64,000 nucleotides of DNA from Nitrososphaerota archaeon (GTDB lineage Archaea > Thermoproteota > Nitrososphaeria > Nitrososphaerales > Gagatemarchaeaceae), in the NCBI GenBank assembly GCA_027887005.1, contig JAPCJI010000003.1, forward strand, positions 124,001 through 188,000, in the 5' to 3' direction. The number at the start of each line of letters is the position of its first letter. The first letter of the stretch is position 1. Shown piece by piece: positions 52,267 to 61,357 of this stretch. The translations under genes and the position numbers were made by a program. Under the pieces are notes generated by a model. That model had not been told where the DNA came from, made no database searches, and was given only the letters and a program-made list of their open reading frames with translations.

Positions 52267-53112
52267 CTATTTATTTCTGAGCTGACCCCTGGTCTTGGAA
52301 CCTCTCAACCTTCGCTGGACTCGGTCCCTCATCTTTTCTAGGCTGGTGGTGACCGGGCCCGACATGTTGAGGACCATGGGAGAGATAGAGACCTTCTTCT
52401 GGGTGATTACAGCCTCAGCGTCCGTCCTAGGGGGGAAAGCGGAGAGCCGCTCCCCGAAGAGCCAGTAGTACGCCCTTCCTCTAGGGTCCTTCCTGACGAT
52501 CACCTTGTCGGTGTACTTCCTCCGCCCAACCTCCGTCAGGAGGATGTCTGTGTTCAGCTCCATCTTGTATGGAAAGTTCACGTTCAGTATCTCAGCCCCG
52601 CCGGGCATCCCGAACTCCAGCACGTCGCCGACGATCTCCCCTGCGACCTGGGCCTGGGTTGCAAAGTCCGGCTGGTCGTACTCAAGTGCGAAGAGCGACT
52701 CCTCCCTCACTTCCATCGAGAAGGCCAGGGCAGGAATCCCGGTTATCGCGGACTCCAGGGCGGCGGCGACTGTGCCAGACGCGAGGACGTCCTGGAAGGT
52801 GTTGTTGTCGCCGATGTTTATCCCGGAGACGACGAGGTCGGGACGTCTGGGGAGGACCTTGTTCACCCCGATCATGACGCAGTCCCCGGGCGTCCCCGAC
52901 ACTGCGTAGCATGCGAACTCGGCCCTCTTCACCTTGGTCACCCTCAGAGGTTTGTGGAAGGTCATGGCCAGTGCGGTGGCGCTCTGCGGCTGCTCGGGAG
53001 CGACTATCATCACTTCGGCATGCTTGGACACTGCCCTGGCCAGGTCGGTGAGTCCGTTGCTCTGGACGCTGTCGTCGTTGGTGACCATCACGAGCTTTCT
53101 ATCTTTTGCCAC
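52267..53112 (-). CDS. surE: SurE 5'/3'-nucleotidase
   Basis: 281 residues. SurE hallmarks: VMVTNDDSVQSNGLTDLARA (metal-binding Asp-Asp), MIVAPEQPQSATALAMTFH, YAVSGTPGDCVMIGVNKVL and LVVSGINIGDNNTFQDVLASG (GINxG motif). The enzyme removes phosphate from nucleoside monophosphates and short polyphosphates. It overlaps the upstream regulator gene by 14 bases, so the two are co-translated or at least co-transcribed. Confidence 0.93.
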   Translation of the reverse strand: MAKDRKLVMVTNDDSVQSNGLTDLARAVSKHAEVMIVAPEQPQSATALAMTFHKPLRVTKVKRAEFACYAVSGTPGDCVMIGVNKVLPRRPDLVVSGINIGDNNTFQDVLASGTVAAALESAITGIPALAFSMEVREESLFALEYDQPDFATQAQVAGEIVGDVLEFGMPGGAEILNVNFPYKMELNTDILLTEVGRRKYTDKVIVRKDPRGRAYYWLFGERLSAFPPRTDAEAVITQKKVSISPMVLNMSGPVTTSLEKMRDRVQRRLRGSKTRGQLRNK

Positions 53113-53710
53113 TGCGCCTCGCCTTCGCCAGAGCTTTCTCTATAGACCTTCTGCCGTCCTTCAGGCCGTAGTGGGCAGAAAGTGCTCGCTCCCCTTCCGC
53201 GATGCTGTCCTCGGTGAAGAGGGTCTGCAACACCAGCCTCTCTGACTCAGTGAGGTCCAGGGAGTGCAGGAGCCCGTTCATCTTCGCCTCTTCATCCACC
53301 AGCTCGTCTATCATCCTCCCGAGCTTCTTCGCCTGGTCTCTGATCCTCCGGCGCTGGAGCAACGCCTCCTCGGCGAGGTACTCCAGGTCGACCACTGGTT
53401 GGGTGGAATCAACCGACCGCGAATCTGCTCTCGAGAGCTTGACGACCGTCAGGTCTCCCACCGAGAAGTCCCCGACTCGAATCCCCCTTGCAAGGTAGAC
53501 CTTCCTGATAGTGACCCCCTTCCCCTTCACGCCCCTCTCCTCGACCAACCCCAGGTCCACGAGCTTCCTCAGGTGCCTCAGGACTCCCTGAATCGAGACC
53601 CCGGTCAGTTCTGCGAGCTCCCCCAGGGTCCGCGGCCTGGTCGAGAGGAGGTCCGCTATCTTCAGCCTGGTCCTGGACGAGAGGAATGCAGAGACTGGGT
53701 CGGCGGTCAT
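53099..53710 (-). CDS. Winged-helix regulator (ArsR-like) in front of SurE
   Basis: 203 residues. An N-terminal winged helix: FLSSRTRLKIADLLSTRPRTLG, ELAELTGVSIQGVLRHLRKL and a wing (VEERGVKGKGVTIRKVYLA). The middle has strands, and the C-terminal ~90 residues are strongly helical with charged heptads, suggesting dimerisation. CTTTTATGAA (minus, about 53731-53740) is a TATA box 27 bases upstream of the ATG. It may control SurE, with which it overlaps, or the divergent heat-shock genes across the 67-base spacer. Confidence 0.8.
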   Translation of the reverse strand: MTADPVSAFLSSRTRLKIADLLSTRPRTLGELAELTGVSIQGVLRHLRKLVDLGLVEERGVKGKGVTIRKVYLARGIRVGDFSVGDLTVVKLSRADSRSVDSTQPVVDLEYLAEEALLQRRRIRDQAKKLGRMIDELVDEEAKMNGLLHSLDLTESERLVLQTLFTEDSIAEGERALSAHYGLKDGRRSIEKALAKARRSGKR

Positions 53711-53777
53711 GGGTGCTCTGATTCAGAAGGATTCATAAAAGGGTTTAACTACACGTGATTAACAAGGTGTTAAGTAG

Positions 53778-54284
53778 ATGAGCGAGGACAGGAGGAAGAA
53801 TCTGCGGGACATGCTCGACGAGCTGGACAAGTACTTCGAGGATTTCGAGAAGGAGGTGCAGGAAGCGGTCAGGAGCAGCCTCTCCAGCGCTCGGTCGCAG
53901 TCCAAGCCCTTCATGGCAGGATTTTCATTCAAGCTCGGCCCCGAAGGAAAACCTACGATCCAGTTCTTCGGTGACAACCCGACTCAACACGACGGCTACA
54001 GGTCTCCCATGAGCGAACAGTTCGTGGACGAAAAGGCGGGCCTCCTCAGAGTGGTTCTAGACATGCCGGGAGTGGAGAAGGGGGACATAGAGGTCGATGC
54101 CACCGAGGAGAGTTCCGTTGTGAGGGCGGAACGCGGCAACAGGAAATATCGGGCCGAGATTCCCCTAAAGGTCGAAGTTGAGCCAGATAGCGGGAAAGCG
54201 GAGTATCGTAACGGGCTGCTCGAGATTTCGTTCTCATTGAAGGACAAGGCTAATAAGGGCTTCAAGAGGGTAAACATTGTCTGA
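53778..54284 (+). CDS. Hsp20/alpha-crystallin small heat shock protein
   Basis: 168 residues. An acidic, helical N-terminus (LRDMLDELDKYFEDFEKEVQ) is followed by an alpha-crystallin domain: LLRVVLDMPGVEKGDIEVDA, SVVRAERGNRKYRAEIPLKV and YRNGLLEISFSL, the usual GxLxxxxP-like strand. It prevents aggregation of unfolded proteins. It overlaps the CDC48 gene by 8 bases, so chaperone and unfoldase are made together. GTTTAACTA near 53738-53746 may be the promoter. Confidence 0.88.
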   Translation: MSEDRRKNLRDMLDELDKYFEDFEKEVQEAVRSSLSSARSQSKPFMAGFSFKLGPEGKPTIQFFGDNPTQHDGYRSPMSEQFVDEKAGLLRVVLDMPGVEKGDIEVDATEESSVVRAERGNRKYRAEIPLKVEVEPDSGKAEYRNGLLEISFSLKDKANKGFKRVNIV

Positions 54285-56499
54285 GAGTGGTTCTGGAGTG
54301 AGCCAACAGCAGGTCCAGTTGAAAGTTCTTGAAGCTTACACCCGCGACGTAGGAAGGGGAGTCGCTAGGATTGACTACGACGCCATGGACGCCCTGGACG
54401 CATCTACTGGGGACGTCATAGAAATCAAGGGAAAAAGGCGGACCGTGGCAAAATGCCTGCCTCTGTATCCCTCGGACGAAGGCAGGGGGATCGTGAGGGT
54501 TGACGGTCTGATTAGGAACAACGCAGGCGTCGCCATCGGCGACGTGGTCGTGGTGAAGAAGGTCAAGGCACCGCCCGCCGAAAAGGTGGTCGTCGCGCCT
54601 CTGGAGGCGGTACCCCCCATAGACGAGAGGTATCTCGCGGATGCGCTGGAAAGCGTGCCGGTCACGAAGGGGGACAACATAATGATACCATACTTCGGAG
54701 GAAGGCTCACCTTCCAGGTCATCGGGGTCAGCCCGGTCGCTGAAGCCGCGCTCATCACCCAGAGGACCGTCTTCGTCATCTCAGAAAAAGGAGAAGCGCT
54801 CAGAGGAGTTCCTCAGGTGACCTACGAGGACATCGGGGGCCTGAAGGACGAGATCCAGAAGGTAAGAGAGATGATTGAGCTCCCGCTGCGCCATCCTGAA
54901 ATCTTCGAAAAGCTGGGGGTCGAGGCGCCCAAGGGCATTCTTCTCTACGGTCCTCCGGGCACAGGCAAGACCTTGCTCGCAAAGGCGGTCGCGACGGAGA
55001 GCAACGCGCATTTCATCCCGATAAGTGGACCCGAGATCATGTCCAAGTTCTACGGCGAGAGCGAAGCGCGTCTTAGGGAGATATTCAAGGAAGCCAAGGA
55101 GAAGTCGCCCACAATCATTTTCATCGACGAGATTGATTCCATCGCGCCCAAGAGAGAGGAGGTCACCGGCGAAGTGGAGAGGCGGGTGGTAAGCCAGCTC
55201 CTATCACTCATGGATGGCCTCGAAGCAAGAGGAAAGGTGATTGTGATCGCGGCCACCAACAGGCCCAATGCCATCGACCCTGCGCTGCGCAGGCCAGGAA
55301 GGTTCGACAGGGAGATCGAGATAAGGGTCCCCGACAAGAAAGGCCGGCTGGAGATCCTGCTCATCCACTCGAGGCACATGCCCCTGGCCCAGGCCGAGGA
55401 GAAGCACGGAAACACGGAGGAGAAGCTGGTCGACATCGAGAAGCTAGCGGCCGTCACCCACGGGTTCGTGGGAGCCGACCTCGAGTACCTCTGCAAAGAG
55501 GCGGCCATGAAGACGCTCCGCAGGAACCTGCCTGACATCCAGCTGGAAGAGGACAGGCTCAGTCCTGAAACCCTTGACAAGCTCATAGTGACGATGCAGG
55601 ACTTCGAGGACGCCCTGAAGGACGTGATGCCCTCGGCGATGCGCGAAGTCTACCTGGAGACCCCTGACGTCAAGTGGTCGGACATAGGAGGGTTGGCGAA
55701 TGTGAAGAAGGAACTGCAGGAAGCCGTCGAGTGGCCCCTGAAGTACGCTGACCTTTACGACAAGATAGGGTACACGATGCCGAAGGGTATCATGCTCTAC
55801 GGGCCTTCGGGGACCGGCAAGACACTGCTCGCAAAGGCGGTCGCGACTGAGAGCGAGGCGAACTTCATCAGCGTCAGAGGGCCCGAGCTCCTCAGCAAAT
55901 GGGTGGGCGAATCGGAGCGAGGGATCAGGGAGATCTTCAGGCGCGCGAGGCAGGCATCGCCCTGCGTTATATTCTTCGACGAAGTGGACGCCCTCGCCCC
56001 GACCCGTGGCATGGGAGGGGACAGCATGGTGACGGAGCGGGTGGTCAGCCAACTGCTGACGGAGCTGGACGGTGTCCAGAGCCTGAACGGAGTAGTCGTC
56101 CTCGCGGCGACCAACAGGATAGACATTGTCGATTCGGCGCTCCTGAGGGCGGGGAGGTTCGACAAGCTGATTCTGATTCCGCTGCCTGACAAGGATGCGA
56201 GAAGGGAGATACTGAAGATCAACCTGAAAGGAGTGCCGACGGCCAAGGACGTCGATGTCGACAGGATCGTCGACATGACGGAAGGCCTCAGCGGAGCGGA
56301 CCTGGCACAGCTGGCGAACAACGCAGTCTCCATCGTCCTCCAGGAGTTCATCTCGAAGTACCCGAAGCCGGAAGACGCGAAGAAGCACGTAGAGGAAGCC
56401 ATAGTCGAGATGGAAGACTTCGCAGAGGCGACCAAGAAGGTTAGGTCGTCAAGAGATGGCAAGCCCATGGAGAAGGTCATGGCGCCCTACTACCGCTAG
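54277..56499 (+). CDS. CDC48/VCP two-domain AAA ATPase
   Basis: 740 residues from TTG 54277. The N domain (double-psi barrel, ~1-185) is followed by D1 with Walker [10 protein letters not shown] (~224) and Walker [11 protein letters not shown] (~280), and D2 with Walker [10 protein letters not shown] (~508) and Walker [11 protein letters not shown] (~565). Arg fingers are visible in [13 protein letters not shown] and [12 protein letters not shown]. The D2 P-loop has Ser where Pro is usual. The C-terminus ends in YYR, a form of the hydrophobic-Tyr-x tail that docks on the archaeal proteasome. It unfolds proteins for degradation. Coupled to Hsp20. Confidence 0.96.
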   Translation: MSESGSGVSQQQVQLKVLEAYTRDVGRGVARIDYDAMDALDASTGDVIEIKGKRRTVAKCLPLYPSDEGRGIVRVDGLIRNNAGVAIGDVVVVKKVKAPPAEKVVVAPLEAVPPIDERYLADALESVPVTKGDNIMIPYFGGRLTFQVIGVSPVAEAALITQRTVFVISEKGEALRGVPQVTYEDIGGLKDEIQKVREMIELPLRHPEIFEKLGVEAPKGILLYGPPGTGKTLLAKAVATESNAHFIPISGPEIMSKFYGESEARLREIFKEAKEKSPTIIFIDEIDSIAPKREEVTGEVERRVVSQLLSLMDGLEARGKVIVIAATNRPNAIDPALRRPGRFDREIEIRVPDKKGRLEILLIHSRHMPLAQAEEKHGNTEEKLVDIEKLAAVTHGFVGADLEYLCKEAAMKTLRRNLPDIQLEEDRLSPETLDKLIVTMQDFEDALKDVMPSAMREVYLETPDVKWSDIGGLANVKKELQEAVEWPLKYADLYDKIGYTMPKGIMLYGPSGTGKTLLAKAVATESEANFISVRGPELLSKWVGESERGIREIFRRARQASPCVIFFDEVDALAPTRGMGGDSMVTERVVSQLLTELDGVQSLNGVVVLAATNRIDIVDSALLRAGRFDKLILIPLPDKDARREILKINLKGVPTAKDVDVDRIVDMTEGLSGADLAQLANNAVSIVLQEFISKYPKPEDAKKHVEEAIVEMEDFAEATKKVRSSRDGKPMEKVMAPYYR

Positions 56500-56553
56500 A
56501 CGAAGCCGCTTCGCACAATCGATAATTACACGCTCGTTGCAAGCCTTACCAGA

Positions 56554-58149
56554 TTGGAGCAAGCCAAGGTCATAGGGAGAGGCACCTGGCTCGACAAGGT
56601 CGCCCACGACACGGTCTCCAGGGAGAAGGAGTTGGGGAGGAAGCTTTCGCTCGTCAGGGTCGAGAGCGGCCTTGGAGCTTCAGGATTGCCCCACATCGGG
56701 AGTGTGGGGGACGCCGTCAGAAGCTACGGGGTGAAACTCGCCCTCGAAACAGCCGGCTACAAGTCAGAGCTCATCGCCTATTCGGACGATTTCGACGGTC
56801 TAAGGAAAGTTCCTGCGGGGTTCCCAGCCTGGCTCAAGGATTACATCGCGCACCCCGTATCGAGGATACCAGACCCGTTCGACTGCCACGGGTCCTACGC
56901 GGAGCACGTGGGGTTCCTCCTGCGCGACTCGCTGGATAAGCTCGGAATCGAGTACAGGTTCCAGAGCGGGGCCGAGGCCTACAAGTCTGGACTCCTGAAC
57001 GAACAGATCAGGAAGATTTTGGCCCATGCAAAGTCGATAGGCAAGAAGATCAACGAGGAGGTGGGGCAGTCGAAGTACGAGGAGAGCCTCCCCTACACCC
57101 CAGTCTGCAAAGAGTGCGACAGGATCTATGTGACTCAGTCTCTATCCTTCAGCCCAAAGAAGGATACGGTCCACTACAAATGCGTGGGCACGAAGCTCGG
57201 GGACAAATCTGTGAAGGGATGCGGCCATGAAGGCGACGCCAAGATCTCCGATGGCAACGGGAAGCTGATGTGGAAGGTGGAGTTCGCAGCAAGGTGGGCT
57301 GCATTCGACATCAGGTTCGAGGCTTACGGTAAGGAGCTGACCGATTCGGTGAAGATCAACGACTGGGTCTCCGAGCACGTGCTGAAGTACCACCCGCCGT
57401 TCCACGCCCGCTACGAGCTCTTCCAGGACAAGTCCGGCAGGAAAATATCGAAATCTGTCGGGAACTTGGTAACTCCCAGCGAGTGGCTGGAATACGCCTC
57501 CCCTGAAAGCCTTAGGTTGCTCATGTACAAGCGCATCATAGGCACCAGGAACGTATCTCTCGAGGACATCCCAGTCTACATGGAGGACTTCGACGACCTT
57601 GAGGAGCAGTACTTCTCCAAGAAACGGGACCAGAACCCGATGAAGGACGCGAAGCAGAGGGGGCTCTACGAGTACACCACGCTGCTCAGAGTGCCGAGGG
57701 CCGGCGGGGTCCACGTCCCCTATCGGCTCCTCGCCCAGCTCGCTTCGGTGGCCCCGCGGAACGCGGTGGAGGATTTCATCGTCAAGCGCCTGAAGGATTA
57801 CGGCATGGTGAAAGCGACGACGGCTGAGCTCACAACCAGGATCGCATGGGCTTCGAAGTGGGCGGCGCGAGAGGGCAAGCCCCCTGCACCGCCTATCAAG
57901 TTGAGTCCGAAGGCGAGGAATGCGGTCAAGGAATTCGCCGTCGCGATATCGAAGCTGAGCGACCCGGACCAGGTTCAGAACGCAGCATTCGAGGCGCTCA
58001 AGAGGAACGGGCTGACGCCGCGCGAGTTCTTCCCCGTTGTCTATTCGGTACTCCTAGGGTCTGACCGGGGCCCACGGCTGGGCCCCTACGTCATGGACGC
58101 CGGGCCCCAGGTAGTCAGCGATTCGCTTCTGAAGGCTCTCAGTGCTTGA
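56554..58149 (+). CDS. lysS: Lysyl-tRNA synthetase, class I
   Basis: 531 residues from TTG 56554, the standard length. Class I signature motifs: ASGLPHIGSVGD (HIGH region, ~residue 40-50) and GRKISKSVGN (KMSKS, ~295). Between them lie the zinc-binding Cys residues CKECDRIYV and KGCGHEGD, typical of the archaeal class I enzyme. It charges tRNA-Lys. GATAATTACA about 30 bases upstream may be the promoter. It is the last core gene before the tRNA/recombinase zone. Confidence 0.95.
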   Translation: MEQAKVIGRGTWLDKVAHDTVSREKELGRKLSLVRVESGLGASGLPHIGSVGDAVRSYGVKLALETAGYKSELIAYSDDFDGLRKVPAGFPAWLKDYIAHPVSRIPDPFDCHGSYAEHVGFLLRDSLDKLGIEYRFQSGAEAYKSGLLNEQIRKILAHAKSIGKKINEEVGQSKYEESLPYTPVCKECDRIYVTQSLSFSPKKDTVHYKCVGTKLGDKSVKGCGHEGDAKISDGNGKLMWKVEFAARWAAFDIRFEAYGKELTDSVKINDWVSEHVLKYHPPFHARYELFQDKSGRKISKSVGNLVTPSEWLEYASPESLRLLMYKRIIGTRNVSLEDIPVYMEDFDDLEEQYFSKKRDQNPMKDAKQRGLYEYTTLLRVPRAGGVHVPYRLLAQLASVAPRNAVEDFIVKRLKDYGMVKATTAELTTRIAWASKWAAREGKPPAPPIKLSPKARNAVKEFAVAISKLSDPDQVQNAAFEALKRNGLTPREFFPVVYSVLLGSDRGPRLGPYVMDAGPQVVSDSLLKALSA

Positions 58150-58250
58150 TTCCCGCGCCCGCCGAGTTCGACAAGTGCCCGGGGAATGGAATCCGAATTC
58201 GGTATTCCCTTCATAGAACGCATAACTATCGCGATTAATAGAGGCAGGTC

Positions 58251-58278
58251 GGATCCGTGGCGTAGCGCGGACAGGGGA
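58251..58278 (+). other. Degenerate tRNA 5'-half copy
   Basis: GGATCCGTGGCGTAGCGCGG plus the following ACAGGG agrees with the 5' part of the tRNA at 59279 (GGGCCCGTAGCCTAGCACGG, then ATTAGGG) at about 20 of 27 positions. The D stem is not restored and no matching 3' half exists before 59279. It may be the left boundary of an integrated element or an old tRNA duplicate. Low confidence. Confidence 0.3.
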
Positions 58279-58302
58279 ATCGAATAGGGTTTCGTTCGTT
58301 CA

Positions 58303-59226
58303 TTGGGCCTTGGTTGTTATAGGCACTCTTCGTTTGATTCTCACACGGCCATAGCCGCGACGCGCTGGGGCGCACCCTTGTCATTGGAAGGGCTTGATCC
58401 CGACTGGCCCTTGACCAGACTCGAATCATTCTCCTATTCGATCGGCGTGCTCCTCAAAGGAGATGGGTCTGTCTTCACGTCGACCGAGAGCCCGAAGGGT
58501 GGGCGAGCTAATCCTACCACAAGATACTATGTGGACCTACACGTGAAATCTCACAGATTCGCCGACACCTTCCGGAAGAATTTCGCCCAAACATTAGGTC
58601 GAAACCCAGTTGTTATCCAAGGTCCTAAGAAAGACGGATACTTCCTCGTAAGATACCTTTGTGCGGATTTTGTGAGGTGATGGCAGGCGCAAAGCCTCTC
58701 GGATCTGCAAAGGATTGCAAGCCGCTTTCCGAAGAAATACCTTCAAGGTAGATTCGACAGCGAGTCCAGCGTCGGAGATTACGTCGTGTACATGTGCGGC
58801 GCGGAAGACCATCGAGCCGTCCTCGAATTTGATCGTTCCCTTTGCCTCACGCTGGAGATGAGAGTAGGAAAGATTCTACCTTGCGGGCAAATTGGTGGGA
58901 CCACTTGCATCAAGGGACGCCCGGTCATTTCCAAAATGCAGCGACTGAGATTTGGAGTCAATGCATCCGACTTCCTGGCGGTGTTGGGGATAATCAACGT
59001 ACGAGAGAGGAATGAGAAGCTTCGAGCAATGATCAAAGGTCGAAAGTGGACCCCATGGAGAGGTGAGCTTAGGAAGATGGCGTTTGAACTCGAGGAGTTA
59101 GGCCTCGGCCCCAACGAAATACGAGCACGCCTGTATCGAAACCGCAATGTGACTATTCCGTACGGCACTGTGTATTCGTGGGTTCGACAAGGTGCAGTGA
59201 CTTGGCAAGAACATACCGAGCAATAA
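58303..59226 (+). pseudogene. LAGLIDADG homing endonuclease gene broken by one TGA
   Basis: One frame runs 308 codons from TTG 58303 to TAA 59226 with a single internal TGA at 58678-58680. The first part holds the motif YSIGVLLKGDGSVF (LAGLIDADG 1, Asp present); after the TGA the same frame gives FPKKYLQGRFDSESSVG (LAGLIDADG 2). A C-terminal helix-turn-helix follows (LEELGLGPNEIRARLYRNRN, then VTIPYGTVYSWVRQGAV). Double-motif LAGLIDADG proteins cut long DNA targets and spread introns in archaeal tRNA and rRNA genes. It lies directly upstream of a tRNA with intron-like inserts. Point inactivation of a homing gene is the simplest reading. Confidence 0.75.
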
Positions 59227-59278
59227 TCGGGCAGTCTTGGCCCCTATCGTTAATACTGACATCTTAGGAGGCTGAGAT

Positions 59279-59387
59279 GGGCCCGTAGCCTAGCACGGAT
59301 TAGGGCGTCAAGCGATGTGTCACGTAAGCCTGCGAAGCTGGAGTTTACGGCAACCAGAGATCGAGGGTTCGAATCCCTCCGGGCCCG
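59279..59387 (+). tRNA. tRNA, probably Arg(GCG), with two extra insertions
   Basis: Acceptor stem GGGCCCG (59279-59285) pairs with CGGGCCC (59380-59386), G discriminator, then CA. The D arm is GCCT...GGGC (59288-59306) and the T arm GAGGG-TTCGAAT-CCCTC (59363-59379). The anticodon loop is best read as CTGCGAA (59330-59336), anticodon GCG, flanked by TAAGC and GCTGG (four of five pairs counting T-G). That leaves about 17 extra bases before the arm (59308-59324) and 16 after it (59342-59357); removing both gives a 76-base tRNA. CGTAAG/TTTACG pair across the arm and could form the splicing helix. The isotype is moderately secure. Confidence 0.75.
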
Positions 59388-59432
59388 CACCTATTCAGGT
59401 TCTAAAATAGGACCCCATATATCCCCCCCGAC

Positions 59433-60665
59433 GTGGCCACCCTAGTCGTCGATGCCTTGACAGAGTTCTTCGACGCTATCAGGTCTCCGATCACGAAGGA
59501 TAGGTACGAAAAGAGGCTCGATATCTTCTTCAAGTACGTCAAAATCTCGGGCGCGACGCTGAGGGATAAGGCCAACGCCTTCGCACCAAGGGCCAAACGG
59601 GACCCTCAGTGGGCTGCCGCATCCATCGCCGACTACATGCGATACCAGAAGGTAAGGGCGGAGAAAGGGGAGATTTCCGAGAGCACCGTTCCCCAGTTCT
59701 ACAAGCCGATCAAACTTTTCTGCGATATGAATGACATCCTTCTCAACTGGAAGAAGATCACGAGAGGCATCCCGAAGGGGAGAAGGTACGGGGACGACAG
59801 GGCTCCCAGCGTCGAAGAACTAAAGGCGATACTCGCCTACCCTGATCGCCGAATTAAGGCCGTCGTGCTAACTGCGTCCTCTGGCGGACTAAGGAACGGT
59901 GCGTGGGACTATCTGAAGTGGGGTCATGTGACGCCGATCGAGCAGGACGGAAGGACAGTGGCTGCGAAGGTCCAAGTGTACGTTGGCACGCCGGACGCAT
60001 ACTTTACTTTCATCACTCCCGAGGCCTACGCGGCAGACCTCGACTACGTCAAGTACAGGGAGTCATGCGGAGAGAGGATCAGCAGAGATTCGCCGCTGAT
60101 CAGAGACCTGTTCGTCCCTGACAGAGGAGGGAAAGGAGAGCCTCACATGCCCCTGCCTCTGAAGAGCTCCGGCGTTAAGAGGATGCTAGAGGACTCTCTA
60201 AAGGCGACAGGCCTGTGGAAGCCTCTGGAAGTGGGGAAGAGGAGACACGAATTCCAAGCCACTCACGGGCTCAGGAAGTTCTACAAGTCAGTTTGTGAGA
60301 GACACATGAAGAGCCTTCACGTCGAAATGCTCATGGGCCACGACGTCGGGCTAGCCGAGAACTATTACAGGCCCTCAGAGAAGGAGTTATTGGCCGACTA
60401 CTTGCGGGCGGTAGGGGATCTAACCCTTATGACCTCGGTCCAGCAAGAACATTCCGCCAGCGACTTGGTGGCCGCTCTTTCCACTCAGAATTCTCAGCTG
60501 CAAGAACAGGTGAAAGTGCTTTCGGACCGCCTAGGAAGGGCTGAGGCCGTCCAAACTCAAGTTCAGGAAAAGCAGAAGCGAACGGATGAAATCATGAACC
60601 AGTTGTTCCTGGATCCGGAGTTCAAACTTGCGGTCAAAGATGCACTCGAAAAGCGGAGACGATAG
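59433..60665 (+). CDS. Tyrosine recombinase / integrase next to the tRNA
   Basis: 410 residues from GTG 59433, with CCATATATCC about 20-28 bases upstream. Core-binding N-terminal domain, then catalytic residues Arg154 (GGLRNGAW), His278-x-x-Arg281 (HGLRKFY), His303 (MGHD) and Tyr311/312 (ENYYRP). A C-terminal coiled coil follows (residues ~345-400: LQEQVKVLSDRLGRAEAVQT...EKQKRTDE). It starts 46 bases after a tRNA, the normal place for an element integrating into that tRNA. No other element genes lie between it and the AbrB-like gene. Confidence 0.9.
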   Translation: MATLVVDALTEFFDAIRSPITKDRYEKRLDIFFKYVKISGATLRDKANAFAPRAKRDPQWAAASIADYMRYQKVRAEKGEISESTVPQFYKPIKLFCDMNDILLNWKKITRGIPKGRRYGDDRAPSVEELKAILAYPDRRIKAVVLTASSGGLRNGAWDYLKWGHVTPIEQDGRTVAAKVQVYVGTPDAYFTFITPEAYAADLDYVKYRESCGERISRDSPLIRDLFVPDRGGKGEPHMPLPLKSSGVKRMLEDSLKATGLWKPLEVGKRRHEFQATHGLRKFYKSVCERHMKSLHVEMLMGHDVGLAENYYRPSEKELLADYLRAVGDLTLMTSVQQEHSASDLVAALSTQNSQLQEQVKVLSDRLGRAEAVQTQVQEKQKRTDEIMNQLFLDPEFKLAVKDALEKRRR

Positions 60666-60824
60666 GAATGATTGGAATCCCCCTCCGAAAAATGGGGTGT
60701 CGATCTTTGGGGCACGCAGCAACCACTCTGGAGGATGGATGTTGATGGGATGCCTTCGTCTTCACCTGTAAGCGCTTGCCGTCAAGAACGACGCTTGAGT
60801 CAACCACATCACTTTGGAAGCCAC

Positions 60825-61007
60825 CTAGGGCTTCTTGGTTTTTCGAACAATCACGTGCTTGTCACCGTTTGATGATCTGAGGTCCCAGTCCAGATAGTCC
60901 CCCGGCTTGATTTCCAGTTGTTCAACAATGCCTTTGGGGATCACGCTTTGTAGAGAAGTGGTCCTCGGGTTGGCTCGTGAAACCTTCGACTTTGAGCCGG
61001 GAGTCAC
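60825..61007 (-). CDS. AbrB/SpoVT-type swapped-hairpin regulator
   Basis: 60 residues from GTG 61007. The swapped-hairpin AbrB fold is visible: RTTSLQSVIPKGIVEQLEIK and PGDYLDWDLRS, then a strand and a basic tail (VIVRKTKKP). Such proteins dimerise and bind promoter DNA, often repressing their own gene or serving as antitoxins. TATA-like GCTATATA at 61028-61035 is about 25 bases upstream. It is divergent from the Cys-rich ORF/recombinase operon, with five GGTAT half-sites between. Confidence 0.75.
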   Translation of the reverse strand: MTPGSKSKVSRANPRTTSLQSVIPKGIVEQLEIKPGDYLDWDLRSSNGDKHVIVRKTKKP

Positions 61008-61023
61008 GGCAATAGTTTCAGAC

Positions 61024-61092
61024 CAGAGCTATATAGGTATGGGCATACCGTCAGAGATATATACCCATTATCATAGGTATCTCCATGGGTAT
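61024..61092. promoter_or_regulatory. Divergent promoter with five GGTAT half-sites
   Basis: GGTAT or its complement occurs at 61036-61040, 61045-61049, 61061-61065, 61076-61080 and 61088-61092. GGTATG-GG-CATACC (61036-61049) is a near-perfect palindrome. TATA boxes are at 61028-61035 (leftward) and GATATATAC at 61055-61063 (rightward, about 27 bases before ATG 61085), so occupied sites would cover both promoters. Confidence 0.55.
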
Positions 61093-61357
61093 GCCGACGG
61101 TGCGAAGGAGCGAGGCGGAGTACTTGCAACGAGAGAAACTCCTGGAGTCGATATTGGAAACGGCTCACAAGTTCGGTTGGGATCTGCTGGAGTTCAGAAT
61201 CGAATGGGCTTGTGGGTGTCGAGCACTGAGGAGGGGGACCTCCTTCTACATCGAGCCCTGTCGTAAGGATTGCTGCGAGATAGATCCGACTGTCGTGACC
61301 CGACCAAAGAAATGGAGCCAGCGAATCATCTCGGTAGCCGGCTCGGGGGAAACTTGA
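61085..61357 (+). CDS. Small Cys-rich protein leading a recombinase operon
   Basis: 90 residues, family not recognised. ATG 61085 (or 61091) is at TATA-spacing from 61055-61063. The N-terminal half is helical and charged (SEAEYLQREKLLESILETAH), followed by EWACGCRALRRGTSFYIEPC and RKDCCEI, five Cys in about 24 residues that could bind zinc. Its stop overlaps the recombinase ATG as TGATG. By position it could be a regulator or recombination directionality factor for the downstream recombinase; this is inference from operon layout. Confidence 0.5.
   Translation: MGMPTVRRSEAEYLQREKLLESILETAHKFGWDLLEFRIEWACGCRALRRGTSFYIEPCRKDCCEIDPTVVTRPKKWSQRIISVAGSGET

Noticed and set aside
55444-56388. 314-codon minus-strand ORF
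   Set aside because: Shadow of CDC48; composition rich in Arg, His and Val without domains.
58678-58680. TGA read as selenocysteine in the LAGLIDADG frame
   Set aside because: The codon is not at a catalytic position and no selenocysteine machinery is visible. A broken selfish gene is simpler.
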